The notes below the pieces were generated by a model that was not told where the DNA came from, ran no database searches, and was given only the letters and a program-made list of their open reading frames with translations. Position numbers and translations under genes: made by a program. Shown in pieces: positions 35,375 through 44,340 of a stretch of DNA of 64,000 nt (positions within the stretch are counted from its first letter, which is position 1; every line of letters starts with the position of its first letter). Source of the DNA: Streptomyces vietnamensis (GTDB taxonomy: Bacteria > Actinomycetota > Actinomycetes > Streptomycetales > Streptomycetaceae); the NCBI RefSeq assembly GCF_000830005.1, contig NZ_CP010407.1:4445001-4509000 (forward strand). Reading direction: 5' to 3'.

Positions 35375-37660
35375 ATGTCCATTTTCAGTTCTGACCACGC
35401 CGTCATGCCCGAGAACGACGAGATCGTCGAGGCCGTAGAGGCCACCGAGACCGTCGAGATCGTGGAGATCGAGTCCGACGACACCGCCGAGGCGGTCGTC
35501 GAGGAGACCGAGTCCGACGAGCCCACCATCACCTTCGGCGACCTCGGTCTGCCCGAGGGCGTCGTGCGCAAGCTCGCGCAGAACGGCGTGACCACCCCCT
35601 TCCCGATCCAGGCGGCGACCATCCCGGACGCCCTGGCCGGCAAGGACATCCTCGGCCGCGGCCGCACCGGCTCCGGCAAGACCCTCTCCTTCGGTCTGCC
35701 GCTGCTCGCCACCCTCGCGGACGGCCACACCGAGAAGAAGAAGCCCCGCGGCGTCATCCTCACCCCGACCCGTGAGCTCGCGATGCAGGTCGCGGACGCC
35801 CTCCAGCCCTACGGCGACGTGCTCGGCCTCAAGATGAAGGTCGTCTGCGGCGGTACGTCCATGGGCAACCAGATCTACGCCCTGGAGCGCGGCGTCGACA
35901 TCCTCGTCGCCACCCCGGGCCGTCTCCGCGACATCATCAACCGCGGCGCCTGCTCCCTGGAGCAGGTCCAGGTCGCCGTCCTCGACGAGGCCGACCAGAT
36001 GGCCGACCTGGGCTTCCTGCCCGAGGTCACCGAGCTGCTCGACCAGGTCCCCGAGGGCGGCCAGCGTCTCCTCTTCTCCGCCACCCTGGAGAACGAGATC
36101 GACACCCTCGTCAAGCGCTACCTGGTGAACCCGGTCACGCACGAGGTCGACCCGTCCGCCGGCGCCGTCACCACGATGACCCACCACGTCCTCGTCGTGA
36201 AGCCGAAGGACAAGGCCCCGGTCACCGCCGCCATCGCCGCGCGCAAGGGCCGCACGATCATCTTCGTCCGCACCCAGCTGGGCGCCGACCGCATCGCCGA
36301 GCAGCTGCGCGAGGCCGGTGTGAAGGCCGACGCCCTGCACGGCGGCATGACCCAGGGCGCCCGCACGCGCACCCTGGCCGACTTCAAGGACGGCTACGTC
36401 AACGCGCTCGTCGCGACCGACGTCGCCGCCCGAGGCATCCACGTCGACGGCATCGACCTGGTCCTGAACGTGGACCCGGCCGGCGACCACAAGGACTACC
36501 TGCACCGCTCGGGCCGCACCGCCCGCGCCGGCCGCTCCGGCGTCGTGGTCTCCCTGGCCCTGCCGCACCAGCGCCGCCAGATCTTCCGCCTGATGGAGGA
36601 CGCGGGCGTCGACGCCTCGCGCCACATCGTCGGCGGCGCCGGCGCCTTCGACCCGGAGGTCGCCGAGATCACCGGCGCCCGTTCGCTGACCGAGGTCCAG
36701 GCCGACTCCGCGAACAACTCGGCCAAGCAGGCCGAGCGCGAGGTCGTCGACCTCACCAAGCAGCTGGAGCGCCTGCAGCGCCGTGCCGTCGAGCTCCGCG
36801 AGGAGGCCGACCGCCTGGTGGCCCGCGCCGCCCGCGAGCGCGGCGAGGACCCGGAGGCGGCCGTCGCCGAGGTGACCGAGGCCGCCGAGGCCGAGGTCGC
36901 CGCCGCGGCCGTCGAGGCCGAGCGCGCCGCGAAGGCCGAGGAGCGCCGCGAGGAGCAGCGTTCGACCTACCGCGACGAGCGGGGCAACTTCGAGCGCCGC
37001 GACCGCGGTGACCGCGGTGGCTTCAACCGTGACGACCGCGGTGACCGCGGTGGCTTCCGCCGGGACAACGACCGTGGCGGCTTCCGCCGCGACAACGACC
37101 GTCCGTCCGGTGGCTTCCGCCGTGACGACCGTCCCTCGGGCGGCTTCAACCGCGACGACCGCGGTGGCCGTTCCTTCGAGCGTCGTGACAACGACCGCCC
37201 GTCCTTCCGTCGCGACGACCGCCCCTCCGGCGGCTTCAACCGTGACGACCGCGGTGGCGACCGTGGCGGCTTCCGTCGTGACGACCGTCCGTCCGGTGGC
37301 TTCCGTCGTGACGACCGTCCGTCGGGCGGCTTCAACCGCGACGACCGCGGCGGCCGTTCCTTCGAGCGTCGTGACAACGACCGTCCGTCCGGCGGCTTCC
37401 GCCGCGACGACCGTCCCTCGGGTGGCTTCCGTCGTGACGACCGTCCGTCGGGCGGCTTCAACCGCGACGACCGCGGCGGCCACCGCGGCAGCGACCGTCC
37501 GTTCAACCGCGACCGTCGCGACGACCGCCCCGCCGGCGGCTTCCGCTCGGGCGGCGACCGCCCGTACGGCCGTCGTGACGACCACCGCGGCAGCACCGGC
37601 TCGACCGGCGGCTCCTTCGGCCGCCGCGACGACAAGCCGCGCTGGAAGCGCAACGGCTGA
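35375..37660 (+). CDS. DEAD-box RNA helicase with Arg/Asp/Gly-rich repeat tail
   Basis: 761 residues from ATG 35375 (ATG 35405 possible). An acidic N-terminus is followed by the full motif set: Q-motif region (GVTTPFPIQAATIP), GRTGSGKT, PTRELA, ATPGRL, VLDEADQM, FSATLE, and HRSGRTARAGR. A helical stretch (about 450-530) leads into about 230 residues of tandem repeats of the type RDDRPSGGFNRDDRGG, resembling RGG-type RNA-binding tails. The 197-base leader upstream is long, as in cold-induced helicase mRNAs (inference). A terminator follows. Confidence 0.93.
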   Translation: MSIFSSDHAVMPENDEIVEAVEATETVEIVEIESDDTAEAVVEETESDEPTITFGDLGLPEGVVRKLAQNGVTTPFPIQAATIPDALAGKDILGRGRTGSGKTLSFGLPLLATLADGHTEKKKPRGVILTPTRELAMQVADALQPYGDVLGLKMKVVCGGTSMGNQIYALERGVDILVATPGRLRDIINRGACSLEQVQVAVLDEADQMADLGFLPEVTELLDQVPEGGQRLLFSATLENEIDTLVKRYLVNPVTHEVDPSAGAVTTMTHHVLVVKPKDKAPVTAAIAARKGRTIIFVRTQLGADRIAEQLREAGVKADALHGGMTQGARTRTLADFKDGYVNALVATDVAARGIHVDGIDLVLNVDPAGDHKDYLHRSGRTARAGRSGVVVSLALPHQRRQIFRLMEDAGVDASRHIVGGAGAFDPEVAEITGARSLTEVQADSANNSAKQAEREVVDLTKQLERLQRRAVELREEADRLVARAARERGEDPEAAVAEVTEAAEAEVAAAAVEAERAAKAEERREEQRSTYRDERGNFERRDRGDRGGFNRDDRGDRGGFRRDNDRGGFRRDNDRPSGGFRRDDRPSGGFNRDDRGGRSFERRDNDRPSFRRDDRPSGGFNRDDRGGDRGGFRRDDRPSGGFRRDDRPSGGFNRDDRGGRSFERRDNDRPSGGFRRDDRPSGGFRRDDRPSGGFNRDDRGGHRGSDRPFNRDRRDDRPAGGFRSGGDRPYGRRDDHRGSTGSTGGSFGRRDDKPRWKRNG
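37004..37640 (+). repeat. Coding repeats of the helicase tail (27-30 bp units)
   Basis: Imperfect units encoding Arg-Asp-Asp-Arg-Pro-Ser-Gly-Gly-Phe and Asn-Arg-Asp-Asp-Arg-Gly-Gly are repeated about fifteen times, some nearly identical at the DNA level. Confidence 0.88.
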
Positions 37661-37678
37661 CATCGCGTAGAACGCTGA

Positions 37679-37718
37679 GCAGGGCCCGTACGACACTTCG
37701 GTGGCGTACGGGCCCTGC
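37679..37718. terminator. Helicase terminator
   Basis: GCAGGGCCCGTACG / CGTACGGGCCCTGC, 14-bp perfect stem, 18 bases after the stop. Confidence 0.85.
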
Positions 37719-37744
37719 TGCTTTGAACGGGTTCGAAATCGCTG

Positions 37745-37772
37745 TCGACAGGTGGGGGACGGCTGTTAGCAT
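37745..37772 (+). promoter_or_regulatory. Possible promoter of the first FG-GAP gene
   Basis: TCGACA and TAGCAT separated by 16 bases, about 110 bp before the GTG start. Moderate match to the vegetative consensus. Confidence 0.35.
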
Positions 37773-37880
37773 CGGCGCACTCGCATGGGGGCGGTGCGGC
37801 CGGGGGGCCGCGAACCTACTGTTCAGCACGAGCGCCGCCGTCTTTCCATGCCTCTACTTGATCCTCAGGGGAGGACCCGA

Positions 37881-40070
37881 GTGCCTCGTAGCGCTCTTCT
37901 ACGCCATTCCATCGCGGCCGTCACCGCCGCGACCCTTCTCGCCGGCGTCGGCCCGCTGGCCGCGACGGCGACCGCCGTGCCGGCCGCCGCTGCCGCCGCC
38001 GCGGCGATCGACCCGTGGGCGGCGTCCGCTCCGCTGACGGACGGCACGTCCATCCACAGCCTCAAGGACCTCAAGACCGCCAAGGACGGGACGGTCGTCG
38101 CCCTCTGGTACCGGATCGCCGCGGACCACAGCACGACCGAGCTCGTCGTCTCGCACCGTCCGGCGGGCAGTTCCGCCTGGAGCGCGGCGCACGTCCTGCG
38201 CACCCTGCCGAGCGAGCGCTCCGACGCCAACCTCACGGTCTCGGCCGACGGGTCGGTCACGGCGGCCTGGATGGAGTATCCGAACGACGGTGGGCCGGGG
38301 GACGAGAAGCCCGGCGGTGTGTTCCGAATGGCCACCCTCGCGGCCGGGGCCACGACGTGGTCCGACCCGACGGACATCATGAGCGACCCGGGTTGGGTGC
38401 ACAGCGGGCAACTGGCCGGCTCGCCGTCGGGCGAACTCGTCGCCGTCTGGCAGGGCTTCTCGGCGGGGAAGGCCGGGGTGTACTCCTCGGTCCGTACCGC
38501 CCCGGACGCCGCCTGGTCCGAGCCGGTCCGCCTCGACGAGCCCGTGGCGGACGGGGGGCTCAACGGCCCGCCGCAGCTCATCTACTCGGCCCAGGGCACG
38601 GCGACCGTCGCCTACGTCCAGGGCGACGCCAAGACCGGTGAGGTCAAGGTCACCGACCGGGCGGCGGGCGGCACGTGGTCGAAGCCGGTCACCGTCTCCA
38701 AGCCCGGTACCTACCCCACCGGCCCCACCCTGACCGTCGGCAGCGGCGGACACGCCGCGCTGGCCTGGAGGTCGACGGACGACCCGACGTCCGGGTCCGA
38801 CACGCAGGTGATCGCCGTGCGTCCGGCCGGCAGCCTGACCTGGGGTGCCGAGGAGCCCGCCAACGGCTTCCGGACCGGTGCCTGGCGCAAGGTCGCCATC
38901 AACCCGCAGGGTGACGTCACCCTGCTCGGCGTCGCCTACGACGAGGGCACCGGGTTCACCGCACGGACGACCACGCGGTCCGCCTCCGGAACCTGGTCCG
39001 CGCTGAAGACGATCTCCACCGGCTACGTCCCCGACGACCAGTTCGACCTGACGGCTGGCCCCGACGGCACCTTCCACGCCGTCTGGACCCAGGGGAACAC
39101 GAACCGGAAGCTGATGGCCTCCTCGCGCGTCGACGGTGCCTGGTCCGCGACCCCGACGCCGCTCTCCACCAACACCAGCGGCTATGCACTGGGTCTGGTC
39201 ACCGTCGATGCCGCCAACCGTCCCGTCGCCGTGTGGGAGCAGTCCACCGGCGACTTCACCACCCAGCTGCGGGCCGCCACCACCGCCCCCGCCCCCGTCA
39301 AGCCGCTCCCCAAGTGGCGCGACCTCAGTGGCGACGGCAAGGGCGATCTGCTCGGCCTCACCCCGACCGGGACGCTGGCCGTGCGGACCGGCACGGGCAC
39401 CGGCGGCCTCGGCACCGGCGCCTCGGCGGCCGGCTGGCCCGCCACCTCGACGGTCGTCCCCTTCGGGGACCTCTCGGGCGACCGGTGCAACGACCTCCTG
39501 GTGCGCGACGCCGCGGGCGTCCTGACCCGGTACGACGGCGGCTGCGGCACGGCGTTCGCGCCGAGCGGTCCGAAGCGGACGATCGGCAGCGGCTGGCAGA
39601 TCTACAACAGCCTCACCGCGTCCGGCGACCTGACGGGCGACGGCCGGACCGACCTCCTCGCCCGCACGCCCGCCGGCGAGCTGTGGATGTACGCCGACGA
39701 CGGCACGGGCAAGTTCAAGCCGAGGGTCAGGATCGGCGGAGGCTGGCAGATCTACAACTCCCTCGTGGGCGTCGGCGACTTCACCGGTGACGGCAAGGCG
39801 GACCTGGTGGCCCGGGACACGGCCGGTGTGCTGTGGCGGTACGCCGGGACCGGCACCGGCGCCTTCGCCGCCCGGGTCAGGATCGGCAGCGGCTGGCAGG
39901 CCTACAACTCCCTGGTGGGCGTCGGCGACTTCACCGGTGACGGCAAGGCGGACCTGGTGGCCCGGGACACGGCCGGTGTGCTGTGGCGGTACGCCGGGAC
40001 CGGCACCGGCGCCTTCGCCGCCCGGGTGAAGATCGGCGGCGGCTGGCAGATGTACAAGACGCTGTCCTGA
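37881..40070 (+). CDS. Secreted FG-GAP/VCBS-repeat protein 1
   Basis: 729 residues from GTG 37881, chosen because GGGGAGG lies 6 bases upstream; two earlier in-frame ATGs lack this. A Sec signal peptide (to about residue 40, ending in an Ala-rich run) is followed by a large beta-rich region of about 440 residues that looks like a propeller of sialidase/exo-repeat type. Four FG-GAP-like repeats with Ca-binding DxTGDGxxDL motifs follow (for example FTGDGKADLVARDTAGVLWRYAG). The last two repeats are almost identical at DNA level. Extracellular; function unknown. Confidence 0.85.
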   Translation: MPRSALLRHSIAAVTAATLLAGVGPLAATATAVPAAAAAAAAIDPWAASAPLTDGTSIHSLKDLKTAKDGTVVALWYRIAADHSTTELVVSHRPAGSSAWSAAHVLRTLPSERSDANLTVSADGSVTAAWMEYPNDGGPGDEKPGGVFRMATLAAGATTWSDPTDIMSDPGWVHSGQLAGSPSGELVAVWQGFSAGKAGVYSSVRTAPDAAWSEPVRLDEPVADGGLNGPPQLIYSAQGTATVAYVQGDAKTGEVKVTDRAAGGTWSKPVTVSKPGTYPTGPTLTVGSGGHAALAWRSTDDPTSGSDTQVIAVRPAGSLTWGAEEPANGFRTGAWRKVAINPQGDVTLLGVAYDEGTGFTARTTTRSASGTWSALKTISTGYVPDDQFDLTAGPDGTFHAVWTQGNTNRKLMASSRVDGAWSATPTPLSTNTSGYALGLVTVDAANRPVAVWEQSTGDFTTQLRAATTAPAPVKPLPKWRDLSGDGKGDLLGLTPTGTLAVRTGTGTGGLGTGASAAGWPATSTVVPFGDLSGDRCNDLLVRDAAGVLTRYDGGCGTAFAPSGPKRTIGSGWQIYNSLTASGDLTGDGRTDLLARTPAGELWMYADDGTGKFKPRVRIGGGWQIYNSLVGVGDFTGDGKADLVARDTAGVLWRYAGTGTGAFAARVRIGSGWQAYNSLVGVGDFTGDGKADLVARDTAGVLWRYAGTGTGAFAARVKIGGGWQMYKTLS
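39745..40044 (+). repeat. 150-bp tandem duplication inside the FG-GAP region
   Basis: Two adjacent copies of a 150-base unit (50 residues) differ at only a few positions, including a stretch of more than 100 identical bases (about 39,763-39,879 versus 39,913-40,029). Recent duplication or gene conversion is implied. Confidence 0.85.
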
Positions 40071-40083
40071 CGCAGGACCCTCA

Positions 40084-40118
40084 GGGCCCGTACGAGCACT
40101 CCGGTGCCGCACGGGCCC
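40084..40118. terminator. Hairpin after FG-GAP protein 1
   Basis: GGGCCCGT...ACGGGCCC pairs around a loop that itself contains GCACTCCGGTGC; placed 14 bases after the stop. Confidence 0.6.
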
Positions 40119-40252
40119 CGTCTCGTACGACCGTTCGGCCGGGATACGCTCGGCCGGACGACCGACGCGGGTGAGGAGTGCCGGCCAGGGGGCCCGGCCC
40201 AGACCCCTCCCCGCATCCCGCACATCAGGTTTCCCCGGGGAGGGACCTCTCT

Positions 40253-43200
40253 TTGACCCGTCACCCACGCGCGCGGCTGCCCCGCGCGCGTACCGCCGTC
40301 CTCGCCGCAGCGCTGCTCGCCTCGGGGATCGGCCTCTCGCCGACCGCGACGGCCGCGCCCGTCGTGGGCATCGACCAGCTGGACGTCACGCCGAACTGGC
40401 GGACCGTGCCCCGGAAGGAGACCGTCCTCGCGGTGGGGCCCACGGGCTACGCGCACCGCACGGAGGACTCCGACGAGCACAGCGGCGAGGAGCCGCAGTG
40501 GACCGACTTCGCGAGCGGCACGAGCGTGCCGCTGGGATACGGCGACGGCAACGACGCCTATGCCGACCGGGGGACCGGCGGTCCCTACGTGTACCTCCAG
40601 CACGGCATCGGCACCCACTACCTCCGCGACGTGCGGACCGGCGAGGAACAGCCGCTGACCATCCCGGAGGACACGAGCTTCCGGGGGATCCTCGGCGAGA
40701 CGCTGCTCTTCCAGCAGTACGCGCCCGGCTCCTCGCTCGCCACCACCACCGGCTACTTCCTCCGGCGCGTCGGCGACGGGACGACCGTCCCCGTCACCGG
40801 CTGGCCCGAGGGCGCCGACCTGCACATGGCGCGGCTCGTGGCCGGTGACGCCGACACGGCCGTGATCCGCTTCGACCGCTCCCCCTCGTACGCGTACACC
40901 GACCTCGGCGTCGTCGACCTGCGGACCGGGACGATGCGCGTGATCGCCTCGCCCACCCCGTCGCTCGACGTCCTCACCGGGCCGGTGGCGGTGACCCCGG
41001 AGCGCATCGCCTGGGTCGACAGCGGCCGTACGGTCCACATCCGGCAGCTGGCCGACCTCGACGCGCCCGAGACGACCTACCCGCTGCCCGAGGGACTCTC
41101 GGTCCGCCGCATCGGACTCGTCGGCGACCGGGTCCTCGCGGTCGACGACGAGGAGGGCACGGACGCGGCGCTCCACCGCCGCCTCGTCGCGCTCTCCCCG
41201 ACGGGCGAGCAGCAGACCCTCCTGGAGCGGGCCGAGGGCGAGATCACCCAGATCGGCGACGGTTCCGGCGCGGCCGTCGTCGGCGGCACCTCCGCCACCG
41301 ACTGGTCCCTGCTCAAGGTCGTCCCGGGCAAGAGCGGCGGCGCACCCGCCCTGGAGAAGCTGCGCCGCCTCGACCCGCTCCCGGCGAAGATCGACGCGCT
41401 CGCGCTGGGCGCCGGCCGGCTCACCACCCTGGAGTACGACGGACCGAAGGGTCCCGGCTTCTACGGCCGGACGCTGCCCGTCGGCCCGGTCCACACCGGG
41501 CAGTCCGCGCCGGCCTGGCAGGGCGTCGAGGCGAACGCCGAGTGGAACGGCTCGCCGCTCCTCGACACCGGCGACGGCCGCACGGTCTCCTACCCCCGGA
41601 TCCCGTACACCCAGCGGGCGGTCATCGCCCGCGGCACCACGGGGAAGACGACCCGCGTCACCATCGACGGCGACAGCGACGGCTGGATCGGCGACGCCTT
41701 CGGCCGCTGGGCGGTCGTCCAGAGCGGGCAGCCCATGTTCCCCGGTGAACTCGCCGCCGACGCCGAGACGATCGTCGTGGACCTGGACGCCTCGAAGGTC
41801 GTGTCGCGGCAGGAGCAGGCCGCCGTCGCCCTGTGGGGCGACACGCTGTTCACGAGCACGGAGACGGACGGCGAGGTCGCCCGCAGGGACCTGGCCACCG
41901 GCAAGGACCTCGGCAAGATCACGACCGGTTCCGGCTGCCCGCTGACGGAGCTCCAGACCGCGGGCGGGCGCTGGCTCTACTGGGCCTGCGCGCGGTACGC
42001 CAAGCAGGGCGTCGTCGACCTGAAGAGCGGCGCCAGGATCGCGCTGCCCCGCTCGTACGGGGACGGCGGCCTCCTCGGCGACGGCTACTACGTCGACCGG
42101 AACAGCCCGTACCTCCGGATCACCGACTTCCACACCGGCACGGCGGCGGCCCGTACGCTCGTCGACTCCACGCCCGTGTACGGCGGCCGCCGGGTGGCCT
42201 GGACCGTCGACCGCTTCGGCGGGGGCGTCGCGTACAAGGACGCCGACAACCGCATCCACACGGTGTGGACGGGCGTGCCCGCCTCCGACCTCACCGCCGC
42301 CTCGGCGAAGGTCCCGGCGGGCATGCGGGCGAAGGACGGCTGGAAGCCGTCCTGGACGCTGTCCAAGCCCGCCTCGATCTGGCAGCTGACGCTGCGGGAC
42401 GTGTACACCGGGGCCGTGATCCGCAGCTACGGCGGCGGCGAGACCCGGGGCCGCATCGACGTCTCCTGGGACGGCCGTACGGCGGCGGGCAAGCCCGTCG
42501 TGAACGGCCGGTACTCCTGGCACCTGGCGGCGAGCACGGCCGACGGCCAGGGCAAGGACCTGTCCCTCACCGGCACGGTCTCGGTCACCGGCGGCCGCCC
42601 GGCCTGGCGGGACCTGGCCGGGAACGACACGCAGGGCGACCTCCTGGTGATGGACACCGCGGGCCTGGTGTCCATGTACAAGGGCAACGGCTACGGCGGC
42701 TTCTCGGCGCGGACCGCGGGGACCGGCACGAAGTTCGCGACCTCGTCCGTCCTGGTGCCCTTCGGGGACGTGAACGCCGACGGCTGCGCCGACGTGCTCG
42801 TCCGGGTCGGCGACCAGCTGCGGGCCTACCGGCCGGGCTGCGACAAGGTGGTCTCGGCCTCCTCCCCGTACACCGCCATCGGCTCGGGCTGGGGACAGTA
42901 CGACGTCCTCACGTCCCCGGGCGACGCGAACGGCGACGGATACGCCGACCTGGTCGCGCGTCAGGCGTCGACCGGCGACGTGTACTTCTACGCCGGCACG
43001 GCCGACCACCGGGTGAAGGCCCGCGTCAGGATCGGAGCCAACTGGAAGCTGTACAAGAAGATCGTCGGCGCCGGCGACCTCAACGGCGACGGCCGCGGCG
43101 ACCTCCTCGGCGTCGACGCCTCGGGCGTGCTCTGGCGGTACTACTCCACCGCGACCGGCGGCGTCACCGCGCGCGTGAAGGTCGGCAGCGGCTGGGGCGG

Positions 43201-43369
43201 CTACTCCTCCCTGGTGGGGACCGGCGACATCTCCGGCGACGGCTGCGCGGACCTCGCGGCCCGCGACACGACGGGCAGGCTCTACGCCTACAACGGCACC
43301 TGCACCGGCCCGTACGGCTCCCGCGTCCTGGTCGGCTCCGGCTGGAACGCCTTCAAGGCCCTCTTCTGA
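40253..43369 (+). CDS. Secreted FG-GAP/VCBS-repeat protein 2
   Basis: 1,038 residues from TTG 40253, behind GGGGAGGGA with 7-base spacing; the GTG at 40,178 would add 25 Pro-rich residues before the signal peptide. Signal peptide TRHPRARLPRARTAVLAAALLASGIGL..., then a beta-propeller-like region to about 680, a FlgD-like Ig domain (GRIDVSWDGRTAAGKPVVNGRYSW), and four FG-GAP repeats (VNADGCADVL, ANGDGYADLV, LNGDGRGDLL, ISGDGCADLA) whose layout matches the protein encoded just upstream. The two genes are tandem paralogues in their C-terminal thirds. Extracellular; function unknown. Confidence 0.85.
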   Translation: MTRHPRARLPRARTAVLAAALLASGIGLSPTATAAPVVGIDQLDVTPNWRTVPRKETVLAVGPTGYAHRTEDSDEHSGEEPQWTDFASGTSVPLGYGDGNDAYADRGTGGPYVYLQHGIGTHYLRDVRTGEEQPLTIPEDTSFRGILGETLLFQQYAPGSSLATTTGYFLRRVGDGTTVPVTGWPEGADLHMARLVAGDADTAVIRFDRSPSYAYTDLGVVDLRTGTMRVIASPTPSLDVLTGPVAVTPERIAWVDSGRTVHIRQLADLDAPETTYPLPEGLSVRRIGLVGDRVLAVDDEEGTDAALHRRLVALSPTGEQQTLLERAEGEITQIGDGSGAAVVGGTSATDWSLLKVVPGKSGGAPALEKLRRLDPLPAKIDALALGAGRLTTLEYDGPKGPGFYGRTLPVGPVHTGQSAPAWQGVEANAEWNGSPLLDTGDGRTVSYPRIPYTQRAVIARGTTGKTTRVTIDGDSDGWIGDAFGRWAVVQSGQPMFPGELAADAETIVVDLDASKVVSRQEQAAVALWGDTLFTSTETDGEVARRDLATGKDLGKITTGSGCPLTELQTAGGRWLYWACARYAKQGVVDLKSGARIALPRSYGDGGLLGDGYYVDRNSPYLRITDFHTGTAAARTLVDSTPVYGGRRVAWTVDRFGGGVAYKDADNRIHTVWTGVPASDLTAASAKVPAGMRAKDGWKPSWTLSKPASIWQLTLRDVYTGAVIRSYGGGETRGRIDVSWDGRTAAGKPVVNGRYSWHLAASTADGQGKDLSLTGTVSVTGGRPAWRDLAGNDTQGDLLVMDTAGLVSMYKGNGYGGFSARTAGTGTKFATSSVLVPFGDVNADGCADVLVRVGDQLRAYRPGCDKVVSASSPYTAIGSGWGQYDVLTSPGDANGDGYADLVARQASTGDVYFYAGTADHRVKARVRIGANWKLYKKIVGAGDLNGDGRGDLLGVDASGVLWRYYSTATGGVTARVKVGSGWGGYSSLVGTGDISGDGCADLAARDTTGRLYAYNGTCTGPYGSRVLVGSGWNAFKALF

Positions 43370-43383
43370 TTCCTTCCGTCCCT

Positions 43384-43417
43384 CCGCGGGCCCGGCCGAC
43401 ACCGACCGGGCCCGCGG
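43384..43417. terminator. Terminator after FG-GAP protein 2
   Basis: CCGCGGGCCCGG/CCGGGCCCGCGG, 12-bp stem with a 10-base loop, just after the stop. Confidence 0.75.
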
Positions 43418-43463
43418 CGCGGCCGGTGTCGGATACCCGATCGGTTCCCGGGCCCTCTCGGGC

Positions 43464-43469
43464 TATGCT
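43464..43469 (+). promoter_or_regulatory. -10 box of tRNA-Lys
   Basis: TATGCT lies 20 bases before the mature tRNA 5' end; no clear -35. Confidence 0.4.
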
Positions 43470-43489
43470 GCACGGGTGTGCTTGTCCAC

Positions 43490-43562
43490 GGGCCGTTAGC
43501 TCAATTGGCAGAGCAGTGGACTTTTAATCCATTGGTTGTGGGTTCGAGTCCCACACGGCCTA
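43490..43562 (+). tRNA. tRNA-Lys(TTT)
   Basis: Cloverleaf with acceptor GGGCCGT/ACGGCCT (the first pair is G1-T72, a wobble), D-arm GCTC/GAGC, anticodon TTT in CTTTTAA, T-arm GTGGGTTCGAGTCCCAC, discriminator A. Its 3' half from base 43,518 is repeated at 47,072 and marks the attachment site of an island. Confidence 0.95.
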
Positions 43563-43588
43563 CAGGTACAGAGGAGCGCCCCGACCGG
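43518..43588. repeat. Island left attachment site (attL), overlapping tRNA-Lys
   Basis: 71 bp that recur at 47,072-47,142 with four mismatches (43,524, 43,526, 43,543, 43,568). The repeat begins in the anticodon stem and runs through the tRNA 3' end into the terminator hairpin. Confidence 0.9.
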
Positions 43589-43610
43589 TTTCGGCTGGTC
43601 GGGGCGCTCC
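43573..43610. terminator. tRNA-Lys terminator
   Basis: GGAGCGCCCCGACC/GGTCGGGGCGCTCC, 14-bp stem. A variant of the same hairpin follows the right-hand repeat (about 47,131-47,160). Confidence 0.8.
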
Positions 43611-43683
43611 GTCGTTCGGGGGCGCTTGCGTGAGCGATGCGTGAGCGGACGGGCCGGTACTCCGGGGCAGAGGCCGAATACGT

Positions 43684-44193
43684 TCAGGACGTCAGGTCGA
43701 ACTGCTTGAGCCAGTTCGGGTCCCTGTCGCCGACCGTGGCGACCAGACCGCCGGACAGCAGCACCATGGAGAGGACGAAGGCCATCGGGTCTCCGTAGTG
43801 CTCCACCGCCTGGTTCAGGGTCAGGTCGGGGGCGTCCGGGTGGCCGATGAACCCCGACACCTGGAGAAGGTCGTCGTGCTGGATTCCCAGGTTGTCCGAC
43901 ACCCAGAGGACGGAGTCCCGGGCCTGATCCTCGGCGATCTGCTCCCTTGCCCCGATGAGCCAGGCCATGAGGATCGCCATGACCATGGTGGGGTCGGAGG
44001 GATGTTCACCTTCGAGGAAGGACCCTCCGGGGCCCTTCGAGGGGTTCTCCATCCAGGTGGCGATGTCCGCCCGCAGGCGCTTCCGGGTTCGGACCCGGGA
44101 GATCTCGGAGAGGTCGGGCCTCAGGTCGTGTGCTGCCCGAGCGACGCGTGCGCTCCGGCGGCGCTGGCTGTTTCGTCCCATGGCCTGGAGCAT
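43684..44193 (-). CDS. Island protein of unknown function
   Basis: 169 residues if ATG 44193 is used (GGGAGG 11 bases upstream); ATG 44181 and 44247 are alternatives. The N-terminus is basic (MGRNSQRRRSARVARAAHDL), the middle has two hydrophobic helices (TMVMAILMAWLIGAREQIAED and near the end DPMAFVLSMVLLSGGLVATVG), and the rest is mixed. No motif recognised. It is the first island gene beside attL, reading toward the tRNA. Confidence 0.5.
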   Translation of the reverse strand: MLQAMGRNSQRRRSARVARAAHDLRPDLSEISRVRTRKRLRADIATWMENPSKGPGGSFLEGEHPSDPTMVMAILMAWLIGAREQIAEDQARDSVLWVSDNLGIQHDDLLQVSGFIGHPDAPDLTLNQAVEHYGDPMAFVLSMVLLSGGLVATVGDRDPNWLKQFDLTS

Positions 44194-44279
44194 GACGCCG
44201 ATGGCCTCCCGGCCGAGGAGTCGGTGACGCGGAGACCACCCAAGCAACGCACCCTCATGTTCATGCAGCAGTACATGGG

Positions 44280-44321
44280 CGCCGCCAGGGCCGGCTCATC
44301 TCAGTGCCGGTCCTGGCGGCG
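44280..44321. terminator. Terminator of the NUDIX gene
   Basis: CGCCGCCAGGGCCGG/CCGGTCCTGGCGGCG: 15-base arms with one mismatch, 20 bases beyond the NUDIX stop on the minus strand. Confidence 0.75.
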
Positions 44322-44340
44322 TGTTGACGTACTCGAAGGC

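Noticed and set aside
37004-37640. Possible CRISPR-like array
   Set aside because: Units are contiguous, imperfect and in frame; there are no unique spacers of constant length and no cas genes.
35324-37696. 790-codon minus-strand frame over the DEAD-box gene with Val-Val-Ala-Ala repeats
   Set aside because: The repeats are the complement of the helicase RDDR/GGF tail; no independent evidence.
39902-43402. 1,166-codon minus-strand frame over the FG-GAP genes
   Set aside because: Composition (Gly/Arg/Ala/Val without motifs) is typical of antisense frames in high-GC DNA, and the plus-strand genes have signal peptides and clear domains.
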